64,000 nt of DNA, taken from Alphaproteobacteria bacterium. GTDB taxonomy: Bacteria; Pseudomonadota; Alphaproteobacteria; Micavibrionales; Micavibrionaceae. The notes beneath the pieces are model-generated. The model did not search any database, had not been told where the DNA came from, and was given only the letters and a program-made list of their open reading frames with translations. This document shows, piece by piece, positions 45,709 through 56,645 of this stretch. Position 1 is the first letter of the stretch. Every line of letters begins with the position of its first letter. A program made the translations under genes and the position numbers. The DNA lies in assembly GCA_021776025.1 (NCBI GenBank), contig JAJFGR010000007.1, positions 434,001 to 498,000 on the forward strand, written 5' to 3'.

Positions 45709-46869
45709 TTAAGCCGCAATAATTGAGAACGCACCCAATACGGCTTGCCGCTTATCCAGATTGCTGCGTTCAACGCGGCTAAAGTGGCCTTTAAGGTTCT
45801 CACAGATTTCGAGCAGGGATTCAAGAGAAGATTGTTTATGCAGAGTTTCTATGGAGCGGATGTGCAGAGCGGCAGAGGCTATCCCCTGCCCCCGGGCTTT
45901 GGCCATAATCATTTGGGAAAACACCCAAGGCAGCAACATTGCAAAGCTTTCATAGGAGCTGTCACGACCATTGCGAGCAAGCTGGTCAGCAAGACTATGG
46001 ATCTCGGGCCATGCCCATTTCGGGTAGTTTTCGAATACGCCAAGGATTTGATCCAGCGTATCTAGGCCGCCTTGCTCTATATTCTCAAGGGCTGCGCCAA
46101 TACTACCTTCTGAAAGGTGGTAAAGCGTATCCAGTTGCGCCTGTTCAAGGTTATGACCTTGGATTTGCAGGAGCTGCTCAAAAATATCTTTTGGCAGGGG
46201 CTGAAAGCTAAAGCTTTGTGTGCGGGAGCGGATTGTTGGGATCATAGCGCCAAGGCGGTGACATATAAGGATGATGGCCGTATGGGCCGGCGGTTCTTCC
46301 AAAATTTTAAGCAAAGCATTTTGGGCATTGCGGTTCATAGTATCGGCGTCATCAATGATTACGACGCGCCAGCCATCATCATATGAAGCGGTCATACGCA
46401 GGAAAGGATTGACCTTACGGACATCATCGACCGCTACGCCTCCTTTATATTCGTCTTTGGCAGCGTCATAGGCTCTTTCAATGGTGAGAAGATCAGCGTG
46501 CCCGCCTGAGGCGACTTGGCGAAACACAGGGGCTTCCCGAGAAGTGTCCATGGTTGTGAGCGCAGGGGCTTCTTCTGCGAACAAAGCATCCTGATTAGGG
46601 TCAGCAGCTTGCTGTTTTAACAAAAATCTTGCAAGGCGATAGGCAAAGGTGGCTTTTCCTATGCCTTTTGGTCCAGAAAGGATGATGCCGTGAGGCATGC
46701 GCCCGGCTTGGAATTGCTCCAAGAGTGCAGTTTCGTTGGCTTGATGGCCGAAACAGCGTTCTGAGAGGCGCGGAAGCATGAGCCCTTCTGGCTCGTCTGC
46801 GATTGCCTCAACAATTTCATCGGGCTCTTCGGGCGGTTCAGGCGCATCTGGTTCACCAAATAAATCCAT
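45709..46869 (-). CDS. holB: DNA polymerase III subunit delta'
   Basis: The 386-residue clamp-loader subunit has an N-terminal AAA+-like domain with SGPKGIGKATFAYRLA (a P-loop), IIDDADTMNRNAQNALLKILEEPP (Walker B/sensor region of delta'), and a helical collar at the C-terminus. Together with delta, tau/gamma it opens the beta clamp. The first 30 residues are acidic and extra relative to E. coli. It begins 2 bases after the tmk stop, the standard linkage. Confidence 0.94.
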   Translation of the reverse strand: MDLFGEPDAPEPPEEPDEIVEAIADEPEGLMLPRLSERCFGHQANETALLEQFQAGRMPHGIILSGPKGIGKATFAYRLARFLLKQQAADPNQDALFAEEAPALTTMDTSREAPVFRQVASGGHADLLTIERAYDAAKDEYKGGVAVDDVRKVNPFLRMTASYDDGWRVVIIDDADTMNRNAQNALLKILEEPPAHTAIILICHRLGAMIPTIRSRTQSFSFQPLPKDIFEQLLQIQGHNLEQAQLDTLYHLSEGSIGAALENIEQGGLDTLDQILGVFENYPKWAWPEIHSLADQLARNGRDSSYESFAMLLPWVFSQMIMAKARGQGIASAALHIRSIETLHKQSSLESLLEICENLKGHFSRVERSNLDKRQAVLGAFSIIAA

Positions 46870-46871
46870 CG

Positions 46872-47531
46872 CTAATCTGTAGCCCCTACTGCTTTGCTGA
46901 CAATATCCGCGACCTGGCCTGATATCGCGTCTATATCTTGGGTCGCATCAATAACATGGCAACGCTCCGGCTCCTTTGCGGCGATATCCAAAAAACCCTG
47001 GCGCAGACGTTTGTGGAATTCGATATCAAGCTGCTCATAACGGTCCTCACGCTGTTTGACCTGAAACTGCTCGGCGGCAAGGCGTCGGTCAGAGCGCTCT
47101 AGTCCTTCTTTTGGGTCAATATCGAGGATAATGGTGATATCCGGCTTGAAACCATCCAGCGTTAAAGTGCTCAGTTGTTTAATGGTTTCGAGGTCAACGC
47201 CGTGTCCATAGCCTTGGTAGGCTACAGTCGAATCTGAAAAACGATCACAAATCACTATTTTAGTGTCATCAAGGGCGGGTTTTATAATTTTACTTACAAG
47301 CTCAAGCCGTGCGGCAAAAAAGAGCAATACTTCAGCCAGCGGTGTCCATGTTCCTGCATCACGCTGCACAACCATATCCCTAATAGCCTCTGCTTCCGGT
47401 GTGCCGCCTGGCTCACGGGTTGTGATAACTTTGTGACCAGTTTGGGTAAGAGCCTGGGCAAGACGGTTGATCTGCGTGGTCTTCCCGGTTCCCTCCCCGC
47501 CTTCGAATGTAATAAACAAACCTTTACGCAT
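46872..47531 (-). CDS. tmk: Thymidylate kinase
   Basis: The 219-residue kinase converts dTMP to dTDP. P-loop FEGGEGTGKTTQI, the thymidine-binding REPGGTPEAEAIR, the DRF motif CDRFSDSTVAYQGYG and the lid region RRLAAEQFQVKQREDR are all visible. It is co-transcribed with dacA upstream (7-base gap) and holB downstream (2 bases). Confidence 0.96.
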   Translation of the reverse strand: MRKGLFITFEGGEGTGKTTQINRLAQALTQTGHKVITTREPGGTPEAEAIRDMVVQRDAGTWTPLAEVLLFFAARLELVSKIIKPALDDTKIVICDRFSDSTVAYQGYGHGVDLETIKQLSTLTLDGFKPDITIILDIDPKEGLERSDRRLAAEQFQVKQREDRYEQLDIEFHKRLRQGFLDIAAKEPERCHVIDATQDIDAISGQVADIVSKAVGATD

Positions 47532-47538
47532 TAAAAAT

Positions 47539-48675
47539 TTACCTTCCGGCTATAAGCAGTTTTGCCTTTGCTACGGTTTTTGCAAAAAGCCCCAACCCAG
47601 CAACATCTTGGGCAGCGAATACCGGCTGGGAAATTGTCTCCATACCCGGAATAATGATTTCAAGCATGCCGATTTCCTGACCTTGCTTAATAGGGGCGAT
47701 TACCGGACCATCATATTTGATTTGCATCTGAATATTGGCCCCCGACATTTTGGGAACGGTTAAACGCAGGTCTTCTTTTACAGCTAAGCCCACGGTCTGG
47801 CTTTTGCCCATGATAACCTCAGCGTCTTCGATAGTCTCCCCGGCTTTCACCAAGGTTTTGTTTTCAAAGCGCTTCAGGCCCCACTCCAACAATTTTGCAG
47901 ATTCTTCGGCCCGGGCACGCTCATCTTCAAGACCGTTAAGGACTACCACAACACGGCGACCATTTTCTGTGCCGGAACCTATAAGCCCATAACCTGCGGC
48001 CTCTGTATGGCCGGTTTTAATGCCGTCGGCACCAATGCCGCGATAAAGCAGCGGATTGCGGTTGGCCTGTTTAATGTTGTTAAAGGTGAATTCTTTTTCA
48101 GCATAATATTTGTACAGGTCAGGGAAATCGCTAATCATAGCCTGGCCAAGGGATGCTAAATCCCGTGCTGTTGAATAATGATCTGGATCAGGCCAGCCGC
48201 TGGCGTTGGCAAAATGGGAGTTTCCCATGCCAAGTTCTTTGGCTTTGCTATTCAACATCTCTGCAAATGAACCTTCCGTACCGGCAACACCTTCAGCCAA
48301 AACAACGGTTGCGTCATTGCCGGATTGAACAATCACACCGCGGACAAGGTCTTCAACCTTTACGCGCTTATCAACTTCGACAAACATTTTAGAGCCGCCC
48401 ATGCGCCAAGCTTTTTCGCTAACGGGCAGTGTATCACCAAGAGCAAAGCTGCCGTTTTTTAGAGCCTCAAACACCACGTACATGGTTATAACCTTGCTCA
48501 TCGAAGAGGTTGGCATTTTCTCATCAGCGTTTTTGGACATCAAAATAATGCCTGTTTCACTATCAACGACGATGGCCTGCTTTGCCGATGTTTCAATCTG
48601 TGCGTGGGCGATTGATGGGATCAGGAGTAAAAAAAGGCTGGCGAGAGCCAAAAAAGAACAGATTATTTTATGCAT
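47539..48675 (-). CDS. dacA: D-alanyl-D-alanine carboxypeptidase (penicillin-binding protein 5/6 type)
   Basis: The serine carboxypeptidase trims the fifth D-Ala from peptidoglycan stems in the periplasm. From the start chosen here (378 residues) a signal peptide MHKIICSFLALASLFLLLIP ends at AHA-Q. Active-site motifs: SMSK (SxxK), SGN, and KTGHT. The C-terminal PBP5 domain follows, ending with a probable amphipathic anchor. The frame also has ATGs at 48711 and 48687; 48675 is chosen for the clean signal peptide and an AAGGA site 11 bases upstream, with moderate certainty. Confidence 0.9.
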   Translation of the reverse strand: MHKIICSFLALASLFLLLIPSIAHAQIETSAKQAIVVDSETGIILMSKNADEKMPTSSMSKVITMYVVFEALKNGSFALGDTLPVSEKAWRMGGSKMFVEVDKRVKVEDLVRGVIVQSGNDATVVLAEGVAGTEGSFAEMLNSKAKELGMGNSHFANASGWPDPDHYSTARDLASLGQAMISDFPDLYKYYAEKEFTFNNIKQANRNPLLYRGIGADGIKTGHTEAAGYGLIGSGTENGRRVVVVLNGLEDERARAEESAKLLEWGLKRFENKTLVKAGETIEDAEVIMGKSQTVGLAVKEDLRLTVPKMSGANIQMQIKYDGPVIAPIKQGQEIGMLEIIIPGMETISQPVFAAQDVAGLGLFAKTVAKAKLLIAGR

Positions 48676-48744
48676 TGCGGCATTCATCCTTAATAACAGA
48701 GATGTTTTCATGAAACTCTATATAGAATTTAGGATTCGCGGGCG

Positions 48745-49725
48745 TTAATCAACCACTACTATCGCATCATCACGGCCAATTAAGGCTAAGCGCTCCAAAA
48801 CACCGTCGGCTTCCGGCACATTCTGTAGTGGGCCGATACGCACGCGATAGTAGTTACGCCCGTTGACAATAGCCGGCTGGACATGGGCATTACCGACATT
48901 TCGAAGAGTGCTGGCAAATTGTTCTGCTCTAGCCGGACTCCCAAATGACGCGGCCTGAACAAATAGACGCGTTGAGCGCACGGCTTGCTGCTGGACAACC
49001 GGATCGGGGTAGAACCTACCTTGCGTAACATGGCCGGGAACGGATGTTTGAATATCAGCAACTTCGACAGCTGGCACAGAGGCCTTTTGTGCTACAGCCG
49101 GCCGTGGAGCGGGCCTGGCAGCAGCAGGGTGTTTAGGTCTATGAGAAATAGGCCGGTAGCCCCGCTGATTCATGGCAACTTCAGTACCCCTTGTATCTTG
49201 TCCACTCTTGGCGGCTTCGGCAATCTGGCGGCTTTCATTTGATAAGACCTGAAGCTTAACCCTAGCTGTGCCCTGATTTTTAAAGTCTAAAAGCTCTGCC
49301 CCACGTTTCGAAAGATCAAGGACACGGCCCTTTGAAAAAGGTCCGCGATCATTAATACGCACAATAATTGAACGACCATTTCCGAGATTTGTTACGCGTA
49401 CGAGCGATGGAATTTGCAGGGTTTTGTGCGCTGCGGTTAACTCATACATGTCGAACGTTTCGCCGTTGGCGGTTTTCTTGCCATGAAAATTTGGACCATA
49501 CCAAGATGCAATACCTGTTTGTTCAAAATTGTAGGTTTCTTGTGGTGTGTAGCGTTTTCCTGCCACCTTGTAAGGCTTACCAACCTTGAAGTTACCTTTG
49601 CTTTTACTGCTAGCCGGTATTGGGGATTGTTTGGCTACATGAGAAGCAAGCTCCATCTCGGTGCAGCCGGATAAGAGAGCCAAGGAACATAAACATATTA
49701 TAAATAAGGAAAGGTGCTTTTTCAT
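48745..49725 (-). CDS. rlpA: RlpA-type septal lipoprotein with SPOR domain
   Basis: The product (326 residues) has a lipoprotein signal with lipobox LLSGC (Cys about residue 20), a double-psi beta-barrel (GIASWYGPNFHGKKTANGE, then VRITNDRGPF-like IVRINDRGPFSKGRVLDLS), an Ala/Pro-rich linker and a C-terminal SPOR domain (about 250-326) that binds denuded septal glycan. RlpA is a lytic transglycosylase in some species and a structural factor in others; the barrel retains the Asp in NDRGPF. TTG at 49731 could add two residues. It sits directly downstream of mltB. Confidence 0.93.
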   Translation of the reverse strand: MKKHLSLFIICLCSLALLSGCTEMELASHVAKQSPIPASSKSKGNFKVGKPYKVAGKRYTPQETYNFEQTGIASWYGPNFHGKKTANGETFDMYELTAAHKTLQIPSLVRVTNLGNGRSIIVRINDRGPFSKGRVLDLSKRGAELLDFKNQGTARVKLQVLSNESRQIAEAAKSGQDTRGTEVAMNQRGYRPISHRPKHPAAARPAPRPAVAQKASVPAVEVADIQTSVPGHVTQGRFYPDPVVQQQAVRSTRLFVQAASFGSPARAEQFASTLRNVGNAHVQPAIVNGRNYYRVRIGPLQNVPEADGVLERLALIGRDDAIVVVD

Positions 49726-49740
49726 ACTCAATCTACTTGG

Positions 49741-50712
49741 TTAGCGGGCTATTTGATCGGCTAGAAGGCCAACGGAGGTCGCGAAATACGTGGATTTGTT
49801 CCATTTCATAATCACACGGTAATTATCATAAACTAAAAAGGTTCGGCCCGCCAGTCCGTCCGGGGCAACGACAGAGGCTTTTAGCCCTGTGGCTGTTGGT
49901 AGGGCACTGCCAGATGGGAGGGAAATACCCATATTTGCCCACTCTTGAGTACTTTTTTTGGTTTCTAAACCAGTTAAGCTTTTTGGGAAGCCTTGGGGGA
50001 GTTTAACTTCCCTACCCCAGCGTTCATCTTCTTTCCAGCCGCTTTTACTGAGATAATTAGCGGTTGAGGCAAACACGTCGTATAGTGACGTCCAAATATC
50101 GCGCTTGCCATCATTGTTGCCATCTACAGCAAAGGCATGAAAACTGGAGGGCATAAACTGGTTTTGGCCCATTGCGCCGGCCCAAGACCCTTTCATATTA
50201 GCTGGGGAAATATGCCCTGCATCAAGGATTTTCAGAGCATTCAGCAACTCTGCTCTAAAAAACTCTGAACGGCGGCCATCATGAGCCAATGTTGCCAGTG
50301 ACGGGACGACCTTAAAGCCGCCCGTATTGCTACCGTAATTTGTTTCAATGCCCCACAAAGCCACTATATAGTGTGCTGGAACCCCGTATTTTTTAGCTGC
50401 GCCCTCGAGCTGTGAACGGTGTTGGCGGTACCTTTTTCGGCCTTCGTTGATCCGCTGCTGATTGATAACTTTCGTATAATATTCACCGAAGGTCATGCGT
50501 CCTTCGGGTTGTTTACGATCTAATTCTATAACGCGAGGGATTGGCTTTATATCGTTCAGGGCTGCATTTACGGTTTGCTGGGAGATTCCTTTGCGAAGAG
50601 CTTCCTGCTTTAAACTGTTTAACCATTGATCAAAAGGTTGCGATGCATAAGCGGCAAGAGGAAATAACAAAGCTAAAACAAATAGGTATGCTATTTTTTT
50701 AATGTACACCAT
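49741..50712 (-). CDS. mltB: Lytic murein transglycosylase (MltB type)
   Basis: The 323-residue periplasmic enzyme cleaves glycan strands with formation of 1,6-anhydroMurNAc. A signal peptide (MVYIKKIAYLFVLALLFP, AYA-S) is followed by the SLT_2 catalytic domain with the catalytic Glu in ALWGIETNYGSNTGG near residue 120, and GSWAGAMGQNQFMPSSFHAFAVDGN. The frame is open to 50841, but those codons lie in the upstream channel gene; ATG 50712 overlaps that gene's TAA in a TAATG, giving coupling. Linked to rlpA and dacA, it belongs to a wall-remodelling set. Confidence 0.93.
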   Translation of the reverse strand: MVYIKKIAYLFVLALLFPLAAYASQPFDQWLNSLKQEALRKGISQQTVNAALNDIKPIPRVIELDRKQPEGRMTFGEYYTKVINQQRINEGRKRYRQHRSQLEGAAKKYGVPAHYIVALWGIETNYGSNTGGFKVVPSLATLAHDGRRSEFFRAELLNALKILDAGHISPANMKGSWAGAMGQNQFMPSSFHAFAVDGNNDGKRDIWTSLYDVFASTANYLSKSGWKEDERWGREVKLPQGFPKSLTGLETKKSTQEWANMGISLPSGSALPTATGLKASVVAPDGLAGRTFLVYDNYRVIMKWNKSTYFATSVGLLADQIAR

Positions 50713-51155
50713 TAAGGTTTTCCTGATCTTTTTAAAGTATCGTCCCGATAAAGCTTGGACATGACTTCGAAGATAAAGGCGGTGCTCCAGCCAAACAAGA
50801 TAAAACCGTTGGCGGATTGAAAAGAACTCACAAGCCTCCATTTTTCATTGAGAATAATATCCCCGAACCCTACGGTCGTGAAGGTTGAGGTGGAAAAGTA
50901 CAGAGCCTCTTCGAGTTCAGGAAGTGCGCCGACAGCCATATAAAAAACCGCCCATATCCAGATTTGTACAATATGAGCGCAGAAAACGCCCAGAACGGCA
51001 ATTGCCAAAACGGCGGCCTTCCAAAATAAATGGAAAGTGTGGAAAATGGCACTCCCTTTTCTTTCTAAAAATTTTATAAGCCAGTCGAGCACGAGGGCGT
51101 GAATAACCACCGTCAGGCCAATAAGAACCGCGCCAATGAGGAGCTGTATGAACAA
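50712..51155 (-). CDS. Two-helix potassium channel (Ion_trans_2 type)
   Basis: The 147-residue membrane protein has two to three hydrophobic segments in the first 80 residues, then the pore helix and filter STSTFTTVGFGDIIL, with TVGFGD the K+ selectivity signature, and a second pore-lining helix (GFILFGWSTAFIFEV). It lacks an RCK or voltage-sensor domain, so it should be a simple tetrameric K+ leak-type channel. It is translationally coupled to mltB. The start follows an AGGGAAGG-rich leader. Confidence 0.85.
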   Translation of the reverse strand: MFIQLLIGAVLIGLTVVIHALVLDWLIKFLERKGSAIFHTFHLFWKAAVLAIAVLGVFCAHIVQIWIWAVFYMAVGALPELEEALYFSTSTFTTVGFGDIILNEKWRLVSSFQSANGFILFGWSTAFIFEVMSKLYRDDTLKRSGKP

Positions 51156-51248
51156 GTTTGTGCCTTCCCTAACATTTACTCTGGACAGATGGTTATAAAT
51201 ATCGCTAAAAACTGTAACGCTTACAACCTTGTTGTTTCAGGTTTGGAT

Positions 51249-51338
51249 GGAGAGATGGCAGAGCGGTTGAATGCACTAGTCTTGAAAACTAGCAAGGGTT
51301 TACGCCCTTCCAGGGTTCGAATCCCTGTCTCTCCGCCA
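51249..51338 (+). tRNA. tRNA-Ser (UGA anticodon)
   Basis: The acceptor stem GGAGAGA (51249-51255) pairs with TCTCTCC (51328-51334), followed by discriminator G and an encoded CCA (51336-51338). The anticodon stem CTAGT/ACTAG encloses the loop CTTGAAA, anticodon TGA at 51283-51285. A long variable arm (class II) and the GGTTCGAAT T-loop identify tRNA-Ser reading UCA codons. It lies immediately before the pseudaminic acid operon. Confidence 0.97.
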
Positions 51339-51382
51339 TATTCTTCCACCTACTCCAAATATATGTTTTCAGAACAATGCTA

Positions 51383-51412
51383 TTGATAATGCCCTTATGC
51401 CCCGTCTATGAT
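51383..51412 (+). promoter_or_regulatory. Candidate promoter of the pseudaminic acid operon
   Basis: TTGATA (51383-51388) and TATGAT (51407-51412) are 18 bases apart, 30 bases before the pseB ATG; an AAAGGAA ribosome site follows at about 51431. Both boxes are good sigma-70-like matches. All genes to 63871 lie on the same strand with overlaps or gaps of no more than about 25 bases, so this may drive the whole set. Confidence 0.5.
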
Positions 51413-51441
51413 GCGGCTCTAAAGAGTTAAAAGGAATTTGA

Positions 51442-53623
<2,182 letters not shown>

Positions 53624-54325
53624 ATGGACGCTTTTGCAATCATTCCAGCCCGCGGCGGCTCAAAAAGGTTTCCTCGCAAAAACATTGCGGATCTAGACGG
53701 TCAGCCGCTTTTGACCTATCCGCTTAAAGCGGCTCAGGATAGCGCGGTTTTTTCGCGGGTGTTTATCAGCACAGAAGATAAAGAAATCACTGAAATCGCG
53801 CAGAAGGCTGGGGCTGAGACGCATCGGCGTAAGGATGAGTTCGCGACAGATACGGCGCATGAGCTTGATGCTTGCCTTAATCTTCTCGATGATTTAGCGG
53901 AAAATGGCGAAGCCACCCCTGAATATATTTGCGTGATATACCCCACAGCCGTTCTCGTTCAGCCGGATGATTTTGTGCAATCCAAGGCCGTTCTTGAGGA
54001 AAATTCTGATACTCATGTGATTATGTGTGTTTCGGGCTTTAATTATCATCCTTATAAGGCTTTGGTTACAAATGATGCCGGTTATCTTGAGATGCTTTAC
54101 CCGAAAGAAGGCAGAGAGCGCTCGCAGACCTACCCGCACATGGTCGCCAGCAATGGCACATTTTACTGGTTACACGTTGAAACTTTACAAAATAACCGAC
54201 ATAAGGGGTATTATCAGGATAATTTAAAGTCTTATGAAATCCCCTATCAGCGCGCCGTTGATATAGATTACCCGAAAGATTTAGATTATGCTGCTTTGAT
54301 GATGAAGATGAAGGAACAAGAATGA
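53624..54325 (+). CDS. pseF: CMP-pseudaminic acid synthetase, PseF
   Basis: The 233-residue cytidylyltransferase activates pseudaminic acid with CTP, the last step before transfer. The N-terminal AIIPARGGSKRFPRKNI is the CTP-binding signature of CMP-nonulosonate synthetases; ISTEDKEITEIAQKAG, and YPTAVLVQPDDF follow. It starts one base after the pseC stop and overlaps the methylase gene by four bases. Confidence 0.93.
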   Translation: MDAFAIIPARGGSKRFPRKNIADLDGQPLLTYPLKAAQDSAVFSRVFISTEDKEITEIAQKAGAETHRRKDEFATDTAHELDACLNLLDDLAENGEATPEYICVIYPTAVLVQPDDFVQSKAVLEENSDTHVIMCVSGFNYHPYKALVTNDAGYLEMLYPKEGRERSQTYPHMVASNGTFYWLHVETLQNNRHKGYYQDNLKSYEIPYQRAVDIDYPKDLDYAALMMKMKEQE

Positions 54326-54945
54326 GTGCTTCTTACAAGACCGAACAAGAGAATTTCTGGGCCACAGAATTTGGTGATGACTATATTGGCCGCAATACGG
54401 TTGAAGACAACCTGCCTGCCCGGTTGAAGTTATTTTCACGAATTCTTGAGCGCACGTACGGCGTTGATGAGGTTTTTGAGTTTGGCGCCAATATTGGTAA
54501 CAATCTACATGCCTTGCGGATGTTGCTGCCGGAAGCCAAGCTCAAAGCTTTGGAGATTAATGACAAAGCCGTTGAAACGCTTAAATCTTATTCATGGTTG
54601 AATGAGGTTCATCAGGGGTCCCTCCTTGATGATGTGTTTGAGAATAGTGCTGATTTGACTTTCACAAGCGGTGTGTTGATCCATATCAATCCAGACGGCC
54701 TGCAAAGCGCTTATGAGCAGCTTTACAAATCCAGCCGTAAATACGTGATGGTGTGCGAATATTACAACCCTGCCCCAGTTACCATTCCTTATCGCGGGCA
54801 TAATGACCGCTTGTTCAAAAGAGATTTCGCCGGTGAGATGATGGATAAATATCCTGATCTTAAACTTATTGATTATGGGTTTGCCTATCACCGCGATACA
54901 TCTTTTCCTATGGATGACCTCAATTGGTTCTTGATGGAAAAATAA
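54322..54945 (+). CDS. Pseudaminic acid biosynthesis-associated methylase
   Basis: The 207-residue SAM methyltransferase resembles the family annotated as pseudaminic-acid-associated methylase: YKTEQENFWATEFGDDYIGRN at the start, the SAM loop VFEFGANIGNNLHAL, and the later YNPAPVTIPYRGHNDRLFKRDF. It may methylate the sugar or an intermediate, but the product has not been proven for most members. It lies inside the Pse operon, four bases overlapping pseF. Confidence 0.85.
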   Translation: MSASYKTEQENFWATEFGDDYIGRNTVEDNLPARLKLFSRILERTYGVDEVFEFGANIGNNLHALRMLLPEAKLKALEINDKAVETLKSYSWLNEVHQGSLLDDVFENSADLTFTSGVLIHINPDGLQSAYEQLYKSSRKYVMVCEYYNPAPVTIPYRGHNDRLFKRDFAGEMMDKYPDLKLIDYGFAYHRDTSFPMDDLNWFLMEK

Positions 54946-54969
54946 GCCTTTTATTCTGACGGTAAAAAC

Positions 54970-56625
54970 ATGAAAAAAGAACATAGCGATACAACGGCTT
55001 TTCACGTACATGCGCATGAGTTAAAGCTTGACCATAACGGTATAGAAAATTTTTTTTGGCCGCTTAATCATAACGAAATTCGAGATTTTGCATCAGAGCT
55101 AATGGTCAATTTAAGCTCCTTTCTTGTTCAATTTGACGGTGATAAGGCTGATGCTGATATTTACAGGCTTGGCCTTAAATATTTCACCTCAGATGCCTGT
55201 GGCTTATACCAATCAGCGTTGTTAAAAAAACGATTTGAGCAACATAATCTAAGGGCTATAGCTCCTGAAGATTGGCCCAACTATGCCAAAGTGTTTGCGG
55301 GGCAAGCTCCGGATTCTCCACTGTTTTTAAGTAAGATGCGCACACCCCATAAAAAACATAGCTTTTTTAATCGCTTAAAATTTTCGAAAAGAAAAATTGG
55401 GCTCATCAAACAACTGTGCACTCAGAGCGTCGCGGCTAAGGGACAGTTAAATATTGATGGTTTGCTTGTAAAGCCAATAACAAAAAGCGTTTTGGAAAAA
55501 AATATTATTTCGACGCAAAGAACTGAACTTATTAAGAAGCATGCCAAACTTGAAGATAACGATGTTGTATATTGCAGTTCATTAAAATGGTTTGAGAATA
55601 TCGATAAGGCAGAATATGCAGCGGTAAAAAAAGAAACTAAAATAAAGCAATTTTTTATGGAGACTCTAGAAAAGCTTTTTTTAGAAAAAGGCGTTGATTT
55701 TCCTCAGAATTACAAAGATTTTTTTTCTTCCTATCTAGATCAACTATTTGGTGTTTTATACATACATTACAATCGCTTATTTCAAAAAGATTTACCTCAA
55801 AAAATATGGACCGGAACAGGCGGAAATATATGGGATATGATGTTACGCTTGGCTGTCATGAAACAGGGTGGATCAGCAACGGGGTATGATCATGGTGGGG
55901 GTACCGGACACGTGAATCTGGAAATGCTCGGTATAGTAGAAATGTGGGGCTGCGATAAATTTATCACTTTCAACCAAACACAAGCTACCAAGCTGACGGC
56001 GGGACTAGATATTTGGCCTTTATTAACAAATTCACCGCCGATAATAGAGGGCGTATCAACGAAAAAGAATTGTCAGCCCATTGCAACATTCTCAAAATTT
56101 GAGAATGCTGGAGAAAAAATTAATAATATTATTTTAGCGAGCACTATTTACGATTGTGACACAGGTCGGATTTTAACATTATATTCGGATATTATGTACA
56201 CAGATTGGCAAGCTCGCCTTATCGGAAAACTTAAGGGCTGGAAGTTTGATGTATTCTTTAAACCTCATCCAGAAAGCAGAATATTGCCCCATCCGGCTCT
56301 GGGAAAAGAATTAGAGGTAAAAACAATTCATGAACGTTTTGAAGACATAGTTGAACAGGGTGATCTTTTAATTTTAGATTATACATTTACTTCGATTTTT
56401 TTATCCGCTCTCAAAACGAATATCCCAATTGTTATTATTGACTTTGATGGGCTGGAATGGTTCCCAGGAACCCGTGAGCTTGCGGAAAAAAGATGTAGCA
56501 TTGTTGAAGCTATAATTGATGAGGATAACAGGGTTAATGTTAACTGGGATAAGGTTTTTCGAGCGATAGAGGAAGCACAACAAAAATCAAATAATCATGA
56601 TTTTGTTAAAACTTTTTACTTATAG
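54970..56625 (+). CDS. Unknown 551-residue protein, candidate GT-B-like pseudaminic acid transferase
   Basis: I cannot name this protein with certainty. It lacks a signal peptide or clear membrane helix. A basic middle (about residues 120-190) precedes a block with GTGGNIWDMMLR, GYDHGGGTGHVN and a C-terminal region with FFKPHPESR (431-436 for KPHPES) and GDLLILDYTFTSIFLSALKTNIP. A KPHP-type motif and a late Asp-Thr/Ser-rich strand are features of GT-B capsule, CDP-glycerol and nonulosonate transferases. Codon use is AT-richer than its neighbours. Place between the methylase and PseG-H suggests it hands Pse to its acceptor. Inference only. Confidence 0.5.
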   Translation: MKKEHSDTTAFHVHAHELKLDHNGIENFFWPLNHNEIRDFASELMVNLSSFLVQFDGDKADADIYRLGLKYFTSDACGLYQSALLKKRFEQHNLRAIAPEDWPNYAKVFAGQAPDSPLFLSKMRTPHKKHSFFNRLKFSKRKIGLIKQLCTQSVAAKGQLNIDGLLVKPITKSVLEKNIISTQRTELIKKHAKLEDNDVVYCSSLKWFENIDKAEYAAVKKETKIKQFFMETLEKLFLEKGVDFPQNYKDFFSSYLDQLFGVLYIHYNRLFQKDLPQKIWTGTGGNIWDMMLRLAVMKQGGSATGYDHGGGTGHVNLEMLGIVEMWGCDKFITFNQTQATKLTAGLDIWPLLTNSPPIIEGVSTKKNCQPIATFSKFENAGEKINNIILASTIYDCDTGRILTLYSDIMYTDWQARLIGKLKGWKFDVFFKPHPESRILPHPALGKELEVKTIHERFEDIVEQGDLLILDYTFTSIFLSALKTNIPIVIIDFDGLEWFPGTRELAEKRCSIVEAIIDEDNRVNVNWDKVFRAIEEAQQKSNNHDFVKTFYL

Positions 56626-56645
56626 CGAAGGTACTCATTAAAATC

